A stretch of 64,000 bases of DNA from Halomonas sp. CUBES01 (GCF_020991005.1 NZ_JAJLLW010000001.1:248001-312000); one strand, 5' to 3'; positions 17,118 through 26,616 are shown, counted from the first letter of the stretch. Numbers and translations: made by a program. The notes: a model not told the origin generated them from the sequence alone.

Positions 17118-18104
17118 ATGCGCATCGCCGTGTTTAGCGCCAAGCCTTATGACCAAACCTTTCTGACCCTTGCCAATGAGGACAAGCATCACGAGCTGAG
17201 TTTTTTTGACGTGCGGTTAACCGCTGATACGGCGCTTTTGGCGAGAGGTTATGAAGGGGTCTGTGTGTTTGTGAATGACCACCTGGATACCTCCGTTCTG
17301 CATCTGCTCCACGGCAATGGCACACGGCTGGTGGCGTTGCGCTCGGCGGGGTTCAATCATGTCGACTTAGCGACCGCCGAACAATTGGGCATGACCGTCG
17401 TGCGTGTGCCCGCCTATTCACCCCATGCCGTCGCGGAGCACGCGGTAGCCCTGGTGCTAAGTCTTAATCGAATGACTTATCGCGCCTACAACCGAGTGCG
17501 CGAGGGTAACTTTTCCCTGGACGGCTTGCTGGGGTTTGACCTGCACGGCAAAACGGTGGGCGTGATCGGTACTGGCAACATCGGGCTGATCTTTGCCGAT
17601 ATCATGCACGGTTTTGGCTGCCGTATTCTGGCCAGCGATCCTTTTCCAAACCCAGACGCCAAAGCGTTTATAGAATATGTTCCTCGCGAAACACTCTTTG
17701 CAGATGCCGATATCATCTCGCTGCACTGCCCGTTGACGCCTGACACTGATCACCTGATCAATGAAAAAGCGATAGACCAAATGAAGCCCGGGGTTATGCT
17801 GATAAACACAGGGCGAGGACGCGTGGTTGATACGCAAGCGGTGATCGCCGGGTTAAAAAGCGGCAAAATTGGCCGCTTGGGGTTGGATGTCTACGAAGAA
17901 GAAGAGCAGCTGTTCTTCGAAGACTTGTCCCAGGGCGTGATCGATGACGATCAGTTTATGCGACTTACGACCTTCCATAACGTGCTGATTACCGGTCATC
18001 AGGCGTTTTTTACCGACGAAGCGCTCACCAATATTGCAGAGACGACGCTCGAGAATATTGATGCCTTTGAAAGTGGAAATGGCACACTGCATCGGCTGGT
18101 ATAA
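17118..18104 (+). CDS. ldhA: D-lactate dehydrogenase (fermentative, 2-hydroxyacid dehydrogenase family)
   Basis: A 328-residue NAD-dependent enzyme reducing pyruvate to D-lactate. It shows the LdhA N-terminus [12 protein letters not shown], the Rossmann motif [16 protein letters not shown] (about 150-165), the catalytic Arg in RSAGFNHVD, Glu in the NTGRGRVVD...[10 protein letters not shown] region and His in [10 protein letters not shown] near residue 296. [13 protein letters not shown] is typical of LdhA rather than of other 2-hydroxyacid dehydrogenases. ATG 17118 follows ACAGGAGC. The gene is framed by the two small-RNA cassettes, both reading in the same direction, so it was either trapped by a duplication of the cassette or is linked to its regulation. 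Confidence 0.92.
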   Translation: MRIAVFSAKPYDQTFLTLANEDKHHELSFFDVRLTADTALLARGYEGVCVFVNDHLDTSVLHLLHGNGTRLVALRSAGFNHVDLATAEQLGMTVVRVPAYSPHAVAEHAVALVLSLNRMTYRAYNRVREGNFSLDGLLGFDLHGKTVGVIGTGNIGLIFADIMHGFGCRILASDPFPNPDAKAFIEYVPRETLFADADIISLHCPLTPDTDHLINEKAIDQMKPGVMLINTGRGRVVDTQAVIAGLKSGKIGRLGLDVYEEEEQLFFEDLSQGVIDDDQFMRLTTFHNVLITGHQAFFTDEALTNIAETTLENIDAFESGNGTLHRLV

Positions 18105-18180
18105 CCGAACCGACGTTATGCTGCCGAATCATTGATAAAGGGTTTTCTGAAATTTTAAATAAAAAGCATTCGCATTTCAC

Positions 18181-18209
18181 TTGAAGGTGTAAATGAGAAC
18201 TATTACATT
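18181..18209 (+). promoter_or_regulatory. predicted promoter with overlapping Fur-box-like site, RNA cassette 2
   Basis: TTGAAG (18181-18186) and TACATT (18204-18209) are spaced by 17 bases. GTAAATGAGAACTATTACAT starting at 18189 is identical to copy 1. The flanking bases differ much more, so selection appears to hold the overlapping operator. Confidence 0.68.
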
Positions 18210-18215
18210 GTGGTT

Positions 18216-18341
18216 GTGGCGTTTGAGAGACGCCACAGACCACGGCAGCGTAGGTCAGCGCGACCAGTTACCTGTCATGGTTTCTCCCTCTCATTGCTAG
18301 TCACGGTCTTTTGCCGCTCCCCTGGAGCGGCTTTCTTTTTT
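18216..18341 (+). ncRNA. predicted Fur-controlled small RNA, copy 2
   Basis: A paralogue of the RNA at 16885, with the same predicted length. The 5' hairpin stem is identical (18216-18222 with 18230-18236), while its loop is one base shorter. The 50-nt core 18271-18320 is identical, and the terminator differs only in the loop. The ~26-nt segment between hairpin and core has diverged and here can form its own small stem (GGTC…GACC around 18252), which could give the two RNAs partly different targets. It lies downstream of ldhA and upstream of the aldarate operon, reading the same way. Evidence is pattern only. Confidence 0.68.
18313..18341 (+). terminator. Rho-independent terminator of small RNA copy 2
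   Basis: The 8-bp stem GCCGCTCC/GGAGCGGC with a CCT loop and TTTCTTTTTT tail matches copy 1 except for one loop base. It probably also stops read-through from ldhA. Confidence 0.85.
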
Positions 18342-18578
18342 GGGCCTTGGTCACCCAACTGACCCACACCGCTGCCTGCGCCCGGCGTTGTGAGCAAGTT
18401 CTCTTATCCCGCTATACAACCTCGTCTTTTCTCACTAAGTCACTATTAATTCAGATGTTTATCTGTGCGATAGGCTTAAGTAGGGTTCCCGAAGCGTAAG
18501 CGATCAGCCTTCAACTTTGGTTGTATTTTGTGTCCTGAGCCTTGCCTGATTGGATAGCTAGGCTTAACTTCTCATTTG

Positions 18579-18607
18579 TACGATGTATGACAACTAGACG
18601 GTTGTCA
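18579..18607 (+). promoter_or_regulatory. candidate operator(s) upstream of the aldarate operon
   Basis: Bases 18579-18594 match 12 of 16 positions of the palindromic site before the operon's GntR gene (25772-25787), sharing GATGTAT and the downstream CA-C spacing. Overlapping it is a perfect 7-bp dyad, TGACAAC with GTTGTCA around 6 bases (18588-18607). Either could bind the local GntR/FadR-family regulator. The start of kdgD is about 65 bases downstream. Confidence 0.45.
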
Positions 18608-18670
18608 CGATTTCGAGCCTCGCTAATGGGTGTTGGCACACTGCAACGAGGGAAGCATGAGGATGGTGGC

Positions 18671-19582
18671 GTGAAGTTTTCCAAACAAGACGTAATACAA
18701 GCGATCGGTGATGGCCTGCTCTCGTTCCCGATCACCGACTTCGATGACAACGGCCAGTTTGATGAAGCCAGCTACCGCGAGCGGCTAGCCTGGTTTATCA
18801 GCCATGATATTTCCGCCGTCTTTGTGGCGGGCGGCACCGGTGAGTTTTTCAACCTATCGCTGGAAGAGTACCGCCGTATCGTTCAGGTGGCGGTTGAGGT
18901 GATTGACGGCAAGCTCCCCGTGATTGCCAGTGCGGGCTTAAGCGTGGCGACGGGCAAGGCCTTTGCCGCTGCTGCCGAAGAGGCCGGCGCCGATGGCATT
19001 TTGCTGATGCCCCCCTACCTGACCGAGTGCCCGCAAGACGGCCTGGTCGATTACGCCCGGCAAATTTGTGACGCTACGGCAATTAACGTTATCTACTACA
19101 ACCGCGGTAACGGCATTCTCAATGCGACGTCTGTTCAGGCGCTGGCGGATGCCTGCCCGAATTTGATTGGCCTGAAGGATGGCAAGGGCGATATCCAGGC
19201 GCTGAACAAGATCGTCAAGACCGTGGGCGACCGCCTGACCTATATCGGTGGCGTGCCTACCGCCGAGATTTTCGCCGAAGCGTATCTTTCCATCGGTGTT
19301 AATACCTATTCCTCGGCCGTGTTCAATTTTGTTCCCGATATGGCGGTGGCTTTCTATCGAGCTCTCCGTGCTGGGGACAGTCGTGTCGTTAAGCAAATTA
19401 CCCAGGACTTTTTTATCCCGTTTATCGATTTGCGTGATCAAAAAGCCGGGTATGCCGTGAGCCTGATCAAAGCCGGTGCCGAGATTATCGGTCGCCCGGC
19501 GGGAAAGGTGCGCGCGCCTTTAACGATGCCTACCGCTGACGAATGTCGGCAACTTAAGCAACTAATCGATAAAACCAAGTAA
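18671..19582 (+). CDS. kdgD: 5-dehydro-4-deoxyglucarate dehydratase
   Basis: A 303-residue enzyme of the dihydrodipicolinate synthase/N-acetylneuraminate lyase fold, exactly the family length. It converts 5-keto-4-deoxy-D-glucarate to 2,5-dioxopentanoate (alpha-ketoglutarate semialdehyde) with loss of water and CO2. Motifs are GGTGEF (54-59), YYNRGN (142-147) and the Schiff-base Lys169 in GLKDGKGD. The start is GTG 18671 (VKFSKQDVIQAIGDGLLSFP) because the frame upstream is not protein-like and the length then fits. It is the first gene of the aldarate operon. Confidence 0.93.
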   Translation: MKFSKQDVIQAIGDGLLSFPITDFDDNGQFDEASYRERLAWFISHDISAVFVAGGTGEFFNLSLEEYRRIVQVAVEVIDGKLPVIASAGLSVATGKAFAAAAEEAGADGILLMPPYLTECPQDGLVDYARQICDATAINVIYYNRGNGILNATSVQALADACPNLIGLKDGKGDIQALNKIVKTVGDRLTYIGGVPTAEIFAEAYLSIGVNTYSSAVFNFVPDMAVAFYRALRAGDSRVVKQITQDFFIPFIDLRDQKAGYAVSLIKAGAEIIGRPAGKVRAPLTMPTADECRQLKQLIDKTK

Positions 19583-19639
19583 ATCCCTTCTCAAACCGCA
19601 AGACCATAATAAATTTACAACGATCGAATGAGGTGAAGC

Positions 19640-20695
19640 ATGTTGGTATCTAAGAAAGCGCTAGCTGGACTGGGTTCGGCCGCCTTGATGGCATCAATGA
19701 CCGTTGGCTCGGGTGTCGCCTTTGCTCAGGATGGCCCTTTGCGGGGCAATGTACGGGTGGTCATCGGCTCTACGTCGACCGGTGGTGATACCTATCAAAA
19801 CTCCAGCATTGTTGCGGATGCGTTATCCGAAAAACTTGATCTGAACATGAAGGTCGACGCGGTTGGCGCGAACTCTGCTTTCCGGACCCTGGACCGCGAT
19901 TCCCGTGGCAACACGCTGATGATTTTCCATGACCAGTCCTACCTGGGGTATTTGTATGGTGTGGAGGGCTACGACAATATTTTTGAAAAATATACCGTGG
20001 GCCCGACAGTGGCTATTAACCCAGGCAATGCCTACTTGGTGCCAAAAGACTCTCCTTACGAAACCCTTAATGACATTATTGCTGCGGTGGGTGAAGGAGA
20101 GACGGTACGCGTCGCAATCCAGCCAGGCGGTGTCTCGGAAATCGGTTTTAGTGCATTAAAGAATGCCATTGCGATTGAGCACCCTGGCCAGGAAGACAAT
20201 CTGGTAGCGGTGAATACCGGCTCGCAGTCGGATAAAAACCAGCAGCTTTTTGATGACCAAGCTGACGTGATCAACGGGACGGTGCAGGCCAACGAGCAAT
20301 ACACGCGCTTGCCTGAAGATGATCAAAAGGCCATGCGATTTGTGTGGCTGACGGCGCGGCAAGATACCATCGAGCAGGCGCCAGAAGAGGGCCTGGGCCA
20401 GACGACTCGTGAGCAGTTGTTGGAGTATGTCGAGCCTAACGTCAATGTCACTATGGGGGGTGACGAAAGCTTCACCTTCGATAAAGAGTTCTTCTTCCTT
20501 TACAACAAGGATATGGACCCTGCCATTGTTGAGCAGATTGACGAGGCTTTAGCAGAAATCTACGCGGAAGGCGAAATTCAAGAAACACAAAAGAACGCGT
20601 TTTTCATTCCTAACTTCAAGCCTTCTGATGAAGCGTCTGAGTACCTGCAAGACAAGATGACGCGCTACGAAGGCATTATCGAAAACATCAAGTAA
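19640..20695 (+). CDS. tctC: tripartite tricarboxylate (TTT) family binding protein, predicted aldarate receptor
   Basis: A 351-residue periplasmic receptor with a signal peptide ending GVAFA before QDGPLRG. It has the TctC/Bug fold features: VVIGSTSTGGDTYQN early on, VAINPGNAYLVPKDSPYETLNDII, and VAIQPGGVSEIG in the ligand-binding loops. It feeds TctAB. Lying between kdgD and garD/gudD, the expected ligand is glucarate or galactarate rather than citrate (inference from context). ATG 19640 follows GAGGTGAAGC. A strong hairpin separates it from tctB. Confidence 0.85.
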   Translation: MLVSKKALAGLGSAALMASMTVGSGVAFAQDGPLRGNVRVVIGSTSTGGDTYQNSSIVADALSEKLDLNMKVDAVGANSAFRTLDRDSRGNTLMIFHDQSYLGYLYGVEGYDNIFEKYTVGPTVAINPGNAYLVPKDSPYETLNDIIAAVGEGETVRVAIQPGGVSEIGFSALKNAIAIEHPGQEDNLVAVNTGSQSDKNQQLFDDQADVINGTVQANEQYTRLPEDDQKAMRFVWLTARQDTIEQAPEEGLGQTTREQLLEYVEPNVNVTMGGDESFTFDKEFFFLYNKDMDPAIVEQIDEALAEIYAEGEIQETQKNAFFIPNFKPSDEASEYLQDKMTRYEGIIENIK

Positions 20696-20703
20696 GCGAT
20701 TCA

Positions 20704-20729
20704 GGCACCGGCACATGGGTGTCGGTGCC
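20704..20729 (+). other. intercistronic hairpin between tctC and tctB
   Basis: An 11-bp stem with one G-U pair (20704-20714 with 20719-20729) and an ATGG loop lies 8 bases after the tctC stop, without a T tract. It probably stabilises the receptor part of the mRNA or slows read-through, so that receptor exceeds permease. Confidence 0.6.
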
Positions 20730-20801
20730 ATCGCTATAAGACATAAAGCACTCTAGAACCATGATAGGCCAGGGTAGCCTGCTGCCTATATCGGAGCTGT
20801 T

Positions 20802-21245
20802 ATGGAATCAGGTCTGTCAAGTCTGCTTAGCATCTCGATCGATTTCGAGACGTCTCATCTGTTCTTCCCGATGATTATTCATTGGGTATTGGCACTGTTG
20901 TTCCTTGCCGTTTTAGTGACCAAGACAGTTCCTTTTCTGGCCGCTGTGAAACGTGGCGAGCGGACCTTGCCGATTATTGGTGAGTCCATGGATGGCTTCC
21001 GCTTCTTCGGTACGCTTGCCTTGATGGTGGCGTATTTCTATCTGATGGCGTACGTGGGCAATATGTTTCCCTACACGGGTTACGGTTTCCTGTTCGTCTC
21101 GATGGTTTTCGTCTTGCTTATGGCATTGCTGTACATGCATGAGTGGACAAAAAAGGCTATGACCACCGCGGTGATCACGGCCATTGTAGCGCCCAGCTTG
21201 GCTTGGTTCATTCTGGCCAAGCTGTTCAAAATTACCCTGCCGTGA
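20802..21245 (+). CDS. tctB: TTT-family transporter small membrane subunit TctB
   Basis: A 147-residue membrane protein with four predicted helices (about 20-40, 63-83, 92-108 and 118-142), the usual TctB size and layout. It partners TctA in Na+- or H+-driven uptake. The assignment rests on size, topology and its place between tctC and tctA, since TctB proteins have few conserved motifs. ATG 20802 follows GGAG. Confidence 0.82.
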   Translation: MESGLSSLLSISIDFETSHLFFPMIIHWVLALLFLAVLVTKTVPFLAAVKRGERTLPIIGESMDGFRFFGTLALMVAYFYLMAYVGNMFPYTGYGFLFVSMVFVLLMALLYMHEWTKKAMTTAVITAIVAPSLAWFILAKLFKITLP

Positions 21246-21263
21246 CCGAAGTGAGTGCCCCCC

Positions 21264-22775
21264 ATGGAATTTTTGTCACTTCTCGATCTAACGTTTTTCC
21301 TTCTTGCTGCCTTGGGCGCCCTGGTCGGCATCATCTTTGGCGCAATACCCGGCATGACGGCGACTATGGCGGTAGCCGTGTGTCTCCCGTTGACCTACGC
21401 CCTGGGCCTTAACCACGGCTTGGCGCTGTTGCTTGGCCTGTATGTAGGGGGAATATCGGGCGGTATGGTGCCGGCGATTCTGATTAATATTCCCGGCACA
21501 CCCTCGTCTATCACCACCACCTTCGATGGTTACCCGATGGCCCAGAAAGGTGAGGGCGAGAAGGCCCTACGGGTCAGCGTCATCGCCTCAGTGGTCGGCG
21601 GTCTGATCAGTGCGGCCGTGCTGTTCTTTTTTGCGCCGATGCTGGCGGATTTCTCGATCAAGTTCTCCTATGTGGAGAAGTTCCTGATCATTCTGCTTGC
21701 GTTGAGCGTGATTGCCTCACTTTCCAGCAACATGCTGGTGGGTATCTTCAGCGGCGTGATTGGCATCTGGCTGAGCCTGGTCGGCGTCTATAGCACCTCT
21801 GACGGTGGCAACGGCAAGACACGGCTGATGTTTGACTTCATGGAGCCTTACCTGTTTGAAGGCTTCTCTTTGCTGCCTGTATTGATAGGTATCTTCGGTA
21901 TCTCAACAATTCTGCTCGAGGCCGAAAAAGGCGTTAAGAATGACCTGACCGGTGAAGGCGTGAAGCTCGGCAAAGGGGGCAGCGGTTTCTCCATGTCGAT
22001 CTTCAAAGGTCGTTTGACCAACCTGGTTCGCTCCTCATTTATAGGTACCTTCGTCGGCATGCTGCCGGGGGTGGGCGGTAGTGCGGCATCTGTGCTGGCT
22101 TACACCCAGGAGAAGAACCTGTCGAAGGATTCCTCCGAAATGGGCAAGGGCGCGCCTCAGGGCTTGATTGCCTCGGAGTCTGCCAATAATGCCTTGACCG
22201 GCGGTGCGCTTATTCCACTGCTTTCCCTGGGGATCCCCGGTGACTCTACCACCGCTGTGCTGATTGGTGCCTTCACCCTTCAAGGCATCCAGGTGGGGCC
22301 GCTGTTCATCCCGGAGAACGTGGATACCTGGTATGTGATGATGACGGCGCTGATCTTCGCCAACATCGTGATGTTCTTCCTGATGTTCTACGCCATCAAG
22401 CATATCGCCAAGGTGGTGATGGTACCCAAGCACCTGCTCTTCCCGATCATTGTGATGATGTGCGTGGTCGGTGCCTATGCGATCAATTACGGCATCATGT
22501 TCGATGTCTGGACCCTTTTGATCTTCGGTGTGCTGGGCTACGTCATTCAGAAGGTCGGGCTTGAAGTCGCGCCTTTGATTATCGGCTTTATCTTAGGCAG
22601 CCAGGCGGAAGTCTATTTCGTCAAGAGCCTTGAGTCTGCTGGCACTTTCTCAATCTTCTTCACCAAGAGCCCAATCGCCGTTGTGCTTTGGATCTTGATC
22701 ATTGCGTCGGTGGTCTTTTCCATCTTAATGGGGCTCAAGCGTCGCAAGGTCAGCCGCGAGGAGGCTTCCCAGTGA
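21264..22775 (+). CDS. tctA: TTT-family transporter large permease TctA
   Basis: A 503-residue permease with about 11-12 helices. The family hallmarks are [21 protein letters not shown] near the N-terminus (given here as [15 protein letters not shown] and CLPLTY), [37 protein letters not shown] and [16 protein letters not shown]. It forms the pathway for the ligand delivered by TctC, here predicted to be a sugar diacid. The start was set at ATG 21264 ([12 protein letters not shown]), and a GTG nine bases earlier is possible. The garD gene follows 34 bases later. Confidence 0.93.
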   Translation: MEFLSLLDLTFFLLAALGALVGIIFGAIPGMTATMAVAVCLPLTYALGLNHGLALLLGLYVGGISGGMVPAILINIPGTPSSITTTFDGYPMAQKGEGEKALRVSVIASVVGGLISAAVLFFFAPMLADFSIKFSYVEKFLIILLALSVIASLSSNMLVGIFSGVIGIWLSLVGVYSTSDGGNGKTRLMFDFMEPYLFEGFSLLPVLIGIFGISTILLEAEKGVKNDLTGEGVKLGKGGSGFSMSIFKGRLTNLVRSSFIGTFVGMLPGVGGSAASVLAYTQEKNLSKDSSEMGKGAPQGLIASESANNALTGGALIPLLSLGIPGDSTTAVLIGAFTLQGIQVGPLFIPENVDTWYVMMTALIFANIVMFFLMFYAIKHIAKVVMVPKHLLFPIIVMMCVVGAYAINYGIMFDVWTLLIFGVLGYVIQKVGLEVAPLIIGFILGSQAEVYFVKSLESAGTFSIFFTKSPIAVVLWILIIASVVFSILMGLKRRKVSREEASQ

Positions 22776-22809
22776 TAGCTGTTCAGCTGCATATCCCGGA
22801 GGGTCGACC

Positions 22810-24378
22810 ATGACGCAGGACAATCCGTCACCTCGAGTGATCCGCATTCATCCCAGTGATAATGTTGCCGTCGCTGTCGCACAGGGTGGTCTGGCGGCTG
22901 GCGAACGTCTCGATGGCGGCATTGAACTCCAGACGCATGTGCCTCAGGGCCACAAGGTGGCGCTGGTGGCCCTGGCCGAGGGTGATGCCGTGATTCGCTA
23001 CGGTGAGGTGATAGGAACGGCGGCCCTGGCGATTCCTTGTGGTGGCCATGTCAATGAGACCAATCTACTCATGCCTACACCGCCTGCGCTGGACGATCTG
23101 CCGCTGGCGACACGTCCGGCGCCACCCGTGGAGCCATTGGAAGGTTACACCTTTGAGGGGTTCCGTAATGCCAACGGTAGCGTCGGCACCCAGAATGTTC
23201 TCGGTATTACCACCAGCGTGCAGTGTGTGGCCGGTATTGTGGATCACGTAGTGCAGCGCATAAAACGTGAGTTGTTGCCCAAGTTTCCCAATGTCGATGC
23301 GGTGGTAGGGCTTAACCATAGCTATGGCTGTGGCGTGGCGATCAACGCCCCGGCCGCCGTGGTGCCCATTCGCACGCTCAAGCATCTGGCTCAGAATCCC
23401 AACTTTGGTGACCAAGTCATGGTCATCGGGCTGGGGTGCGAGAAACTACAGCCCTCTACCCTGGTTGATGATCAGCCGGTGAGGATCTACGAGAATACTG
23501 AGGCCGCTGACCCCCAGGCCAATGTGTTGAGCCTGCAGGACGAGTCGTTCGAGGGCTTTGACGATATGGTGGCAGGCATCATGGCCATGGCAGAGCGACA
23601 CCTTGAGCATCTCGATAAGCGGCAGCGGGAAACTTGCCCGGTGTCCGAGCTTGTGGTCGGCATGCAATGCGGTGGCAGTGATGCCTTTTCCGGACTGACA
23701 GCCAACCCGGCAGTGGGGTTTGCAACCGACTTGATCGTACGGGCCGGTGGTAGCGTGATGTTTTCCGAAGTCACCGAGGTGCGCGATGCGATTCACCTGC
23801 TGACGCCGCGCGCGATCGATCCTTCCGTCGCTAAAGCGCTGGTCGATCAAATGGCCTGGTATGACGATTACCTGTCTCAGGGGCAAACCGATCGGAGTGC
23901 CAATACGTCGCCTGGCAACAAGAAAGGCGGATTGAGCAATATCGTTGAAAAAGCCTTGGGGTCGGTGATCAAGTCGGGTAACTCCCCCATCATTGACGTT
24001 ATTGGGCCTGGAGAGCGTCTGCGAAAGCGCGGATTGACCTTCGCCGCCACCCCTGCCAGCGACTTTATCTGCGGTACCTTGCAGGCAGCAGCGGGCATGA
24101 ACCTGCAGGTCTTTACCACCGGGCGCGGGACACCCTACAACCTGCCGATGACCCCGGTGATCAAGGTTTCTAGCAACTCTACCCTGGCGCATCGCTGGCA
24201 TGATCTGATCGACCTCGATGCCGGACGCATCGCCACGGGCGAGGCATCCATCGAGGAGATGGGATGGGAGCTTTTCCAACTCATTCTCGACGTGGCCAGC
24301 GGCCGTCGGCGCGTTGCCGCCGATAAGCTCGGCCTTTACAACGACCTGGTGCTATTCAATCCCGCACCAGTGACTTAA
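22810..24378 (+). CDS. garD: galactarate dehydratase
   Basis: A 522-residue iron-dependent dehydratase of the UxaA/GarD family. It removes water from D-galactarate (mucate) to give 5-keto-4-deoxyglucarate, the substrate of KdgD. The N-terminal SAF-like domain has [19 protein letters not shown] and RYGEVIG, and the main domain has [35 protein letters not shown] and [12 protein letters not shown]. The C-terminal domain has GAGERL-like [10 protein letters not shown] and [13 protein letters not shown]. These match GarD more closely than altronate dehydratase. ATG 22810 follows GGAGGG. Length is normal. Confidence 0.92.
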   Translation: MTQDNPSPRVIRIHPSDNVAVAVAQGGLAAGERLDGGIELQTHVPQGHKVALVALAEGDAVIRYGEVIGTAALAIPCGGHVNETNLLMPTPPALDDLPLATRPAPPVEPLEGYTFEGFRNANGSVGTQNVLGITTSVQCVAGIVDHVVQRIKRELLPKFPNVDAVVGLNHSYGCGVAINAPAAVVPIRTLKHLAQNPNFGDQVMVIGLGCEKLQPSTLVDDQPVRIYENTEAADPQANVLSLQDESFEGFDDMVAGIMAMAERHLEHLDKRQRETCPVSELVVGMQCGGSDAFSGLTANPAVGFATDLIVRAGGSVMFSEVTEVRDAIHLLTPRAIDPSVAKALVDQMAWYDDYLSQGQTDRSANTSPGNKKGGLSNIVEKALGSVIKSGNSPIIDVIGPGERLRKRGLTFAATPASDFICGTLQAAAGMNLQVFTTGRGTPYNLPMTPVIKVSSNSTLAHRWHDLIDLDAGRIATGEASIEEMGWELFQLILDVASGRRRVAADKLGLYNDLVLFNPAPVT

Positions 24379-24428
24379 CAGCAGAAACACATTTCGACAG
24401 AGCCGATACTATAAAGAGGCAAATTTAA

Positions 24429-25754
24429 ATGTTTCCGACGATTAAAAAAATGCGTGTTGTGCCGGTGGCTGGCTACGATGGCTTTCTGCTCAACCTGAGC
24501 GGCGGCCATGCCCCCTGGTTCATCCGCTGCGTGCTGATTCTAGAAGATGATGCCGGCAATACAGGGGTCGGGGAAATCCCTTCCAGCGACGGTATCATCA
24601 AGGGGTTGGAGCAGTGCCGCTCCCTTGTTGAAGGCTCGCAAGTCAACAACGTCAAGCAGACACTGAACCAGGCGCGCCAGATACTGGCCCAAAATGGACG
24701 TGAAGAGCGTGGCCGCCAGACCTTCGATCTACGCGTTGCGGTTCACGTTATTACCGCTATTGAATCGGCGTTGTTCGACCTGTTCGGTCAGGCGTTGGGT
24801 ATGCCGGTGGCAGATTTGCTGGGGCAGTACGGGCGCCAGCGCGATGAAGTCGAAGCGCTTGGGTATCTTTTTCTGCTGGGGGACCCTGAAAAGACGGACC
24901 TGCCGTACCCCAAGGCCGAGAACCCCAAGGATGCCTGGGACGAGGTGCGCTACAAAGAGGCGCTCACGCCAGACGCCGTCGCTAACCTGGCAAAGGCCGC
25001 CTATGATCGCTACGGCTTCAAGGACTTCAAGCTCAAGGGCGGCGTACTGCGCGGCGAGGAAGAGGCCGACTGCATCCGCGCGCTCCACGAAGCTTTCCCG
25101 GAAGCCCGCTTGACCCTCGACCCCAACGGCGCCTGGAAGCTCGACGAAGCGGTACGCGTGCTCGATCCGATTAAGCACCTGTTGAGCTATGCGGAAGACC
25201 CCTGCGGCCAGGAAGAGAGTTACTCGGGTCGCGAGACCATGGCCGAGTTCAAAAAGCGCACCGGCCTGCCCACAGCAACCAACATGATCGCGACCGATTT
25301 CAAGCAACTGCAGTATGCCGTGCAGCTCAATTCCGTCGACATTCCGCTGGCGGACTGCCATTTCTGGACCATGCAGGGCGCTGTGATGGTGGGCGAGCTG
25401 TGCAACGAGTGGGGCATGACCTGGGGCTCGCATAGCAACAACCACTTCGACATTTCCCTGGCGATGATGACCCATGTAGCGGCGGCCTGCCCTGGCGAGA
25501 TCACCGCCATCGATACCCACTGGATCTGGCAGGATGGCCAGCGTATCACCAAAGAGCCGTTCCAGATCCGTGATGGCAAGCTGACCGTGCCTAAAACCCC
25601 AGGCCTCGGCGTCGAGCTGGATGAAGAGAAGCTGAAAGAGGCACATGCGCTCTACAAGAGTCTCGACGTGACTCAACGCAATGACGCCATGGCCATGCAG
25701 TTCTTGATTCCAGGATGGGAGTTTGACCCCAAGCGTCCTGCGCTTGTGAGGTAA
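24429..25754 (+). CDS. gudD: glucarate dehydratase
   Basis: A 441-residue enolase-superfamily enzyme converting D-glucarate (and L-idarate) to 5-keto-4-deoxyglucarate. Catalytic features are in place: KxK acid/base pair Lys201/Lys203 in FKLKGG, metal ligands Asp231 (LDPNGAW) and Glu256 (AEDPCGQEE), a third ligand near Asp290 (NMIATD), and the His of GSHSNNHFD near 335. With GarD it lets both stereoisomers enter the same route. The ATG at 24429 has an AGAGG site. The GntR gene follows 54 bases later across a palindromic operator candidate. Confidence 0.95.
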   Translation: MFPTIKKMRVVPVAGYDGFLLNLSGGHAPWFIRCVLILEDDAGNTGVGEIPSSDGIIKGLEQCRSLVEGSQVNNVKQTLNQARQILAQNGREERGRQTFDLRVAVHVITAIESALFDLFGQALGMPVADLLGQYGRQRDEVEALGYLFLLGDPEKTDLPYPKAENPKDAWDEVRYKEALTPDAVANLAKAAYDRYGFKDFKLKGGVLRGEEEADCIRALHEAFPEARLTLDPNGAWKLDEAVRVLDPIKHLLSYAEDPCGQEESYSGRETMAEFKKRTGLPTATNMIATDFKQLQYAVQLNSVDIPLADCHFWTMQGAVMVGELCNEWGMTWGSHSNNHFDISLAMMTHVAAACPGEITAIDTHWIWQDGQRITKEPFQIRDGKLTVPKTPGLGVELDEEKLKEAHALYKSLDVTQRNDAMAMQFLIPGWEFDPKRPALVR

Positions 25755-25771
25755 GAGCCACTCTGCTCTGA

Positions 25772-25790
25772 TATGATGTATATCATCATA
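25772..25790 (+). promoter_or_regulatory. 19-bp palindromic operator candidate before the GntR gene
   Basis: TATGATG and CATCATA form a perfect 7-bp inverted repeat around TATAT, ending 18 bases before the regulator start. Size and position suit an autoregulatory GntR/FadR-family operator. A related sequence occurs upstream of kdgD. Confidence 0.6.
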
Positions 25791-25808
25791 CTTTAGGCGA
25801 AGGTGTTT

Positions 25809-26567
25809 ATGGTCAAGGAAAGCGAAATGACATCGGTTCAACCTCCCCTTAACGTAAGCAAGGTCGCGAAGCAGGGTAGCCTCTCCCAATATGTCGCCGA
25901 ACAATTGGAGGCCTTGATCGTGCAGGGCAAGGTGGCGGTGGGCAATAAGTTGCCCACCGAAAACAGCTTGTGCGACTCCTTCGGCGTCAGCCGCACTGTG
26001 GTGCGCGAGGCCATTACCCACCTGAAGTCCCTGGGACTGGTAGAGACGCGCCGGGGAGTGGGCACCACAGTGCTGCGGGCCAAGGCAGAGGAGCCAAGAC
26101 CCGCGCAGCATATCAACCCCACGACCGTTGCCGATATTCTGCACCTGCTCGAACTGAGGTTAACCCTGGAGCCTGCTGCGGCGGCGCTGGCGGCGCTGCG
26201 CCATGACGACGCCGACCGAGAGCTCCTGAGGGCCCAGCATAACGCCTTCATCAAGGCTCATGCCGAGAAACGGCTGGCGCGGCAAGAGGATTACCTTTTT
26301 CACTTTGCGATTGCAAAGGCGACCAAGAACCCCTTCTTTGCATCTTTTTACGAGCAGTGGAGCAAGAGTGTCATTCCCCGTGCCAAGCTGCTCAGTATCG
26401 AAATCGATCCCAAATCATCCGACCGTTACCTGGAGCGTGTTCAGGCCGAGCATGACGAGATCATCGAGGCGATTCTGTCGCGTGACGCAGAAAAAGCCCG
26501 CGAAATGATGTTTCGGCATCTTGATCGAGCCAAGAACATGTATGCCCAGTATCGGGACCAAACGTAG
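25809..26567 (+). CDS. FadR-subfamily GntR transcriptional regulator of the aldarate operon
   Basis: A 252-residue regulator. A winged-helix domain (about 20-90) has [25 protein letters not shown] (split: [25 protein letters not shown]), and an all-helical FCD effector domain (about 105-235) has [17 protein letters not shown], the metal-site His of DYLFHFAIA, and the closing [22 protein letters not shown] with HLDRA (split). It is expected to repress the kdg-tct-gar-gud genes until an aldarate or keto-deoxy intermediate binds (inference from position). ATG 25809 follows GAAGGTG. ATG 25827 is an alternative. Confidence 0.88.
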   Translation: MVKESEMTSVQPPLNVSKVAKQGSLSQYVAEQLEALIVQGKVAVGNKLPTENSLCDSFGVSRTVVREAITHLKSLGLVETRRGVGTTVLRAKAEEPRPAQHINPTTVADILHLLELRLTLEPAAAALAALRHDDADRELLRAQHNAFIKAHAEKRLARQEDYLFHFAIAKATKNPFFASFYEQWSKSVIPRAKLLSIEIDPKSSDRYLERVQAEHDEIIEAILSRDAEKAREMMFRHLDRAKNMYAQYRDQT

Positions 26568-26616
26568 CACCATCGGGCATCCAAAGCGCCCGATAAACGA
26601 AGCTAAGGAGGAATCT

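Larger units (their letters stand above)
18105..18670. other. gene-free stretch: small-RNA cassette 2 and kdgD control region
   Basis: Bases 18105-18180 are AT-rich and have nothing else to report. Bases 18181-18341 are cassette 2. I see no gene, repeat or clear promoter in 18342-18578. Bases 18579-18607 hold two overlapping dyad/operator candidates before the aldarate operon, and the remainder is the kdgD leader with a GAGG-type ribosome site. Confidence 0.7.

Noticed and set aside
24729..26144. A 471-codon open frame on the minus strand opposite gudD and the GntR gene
   Set aside because: It has no family-like motif or ribosome site and lies entirely under two clear plus-strand genes. Long antisense frames are usual at this GC content.
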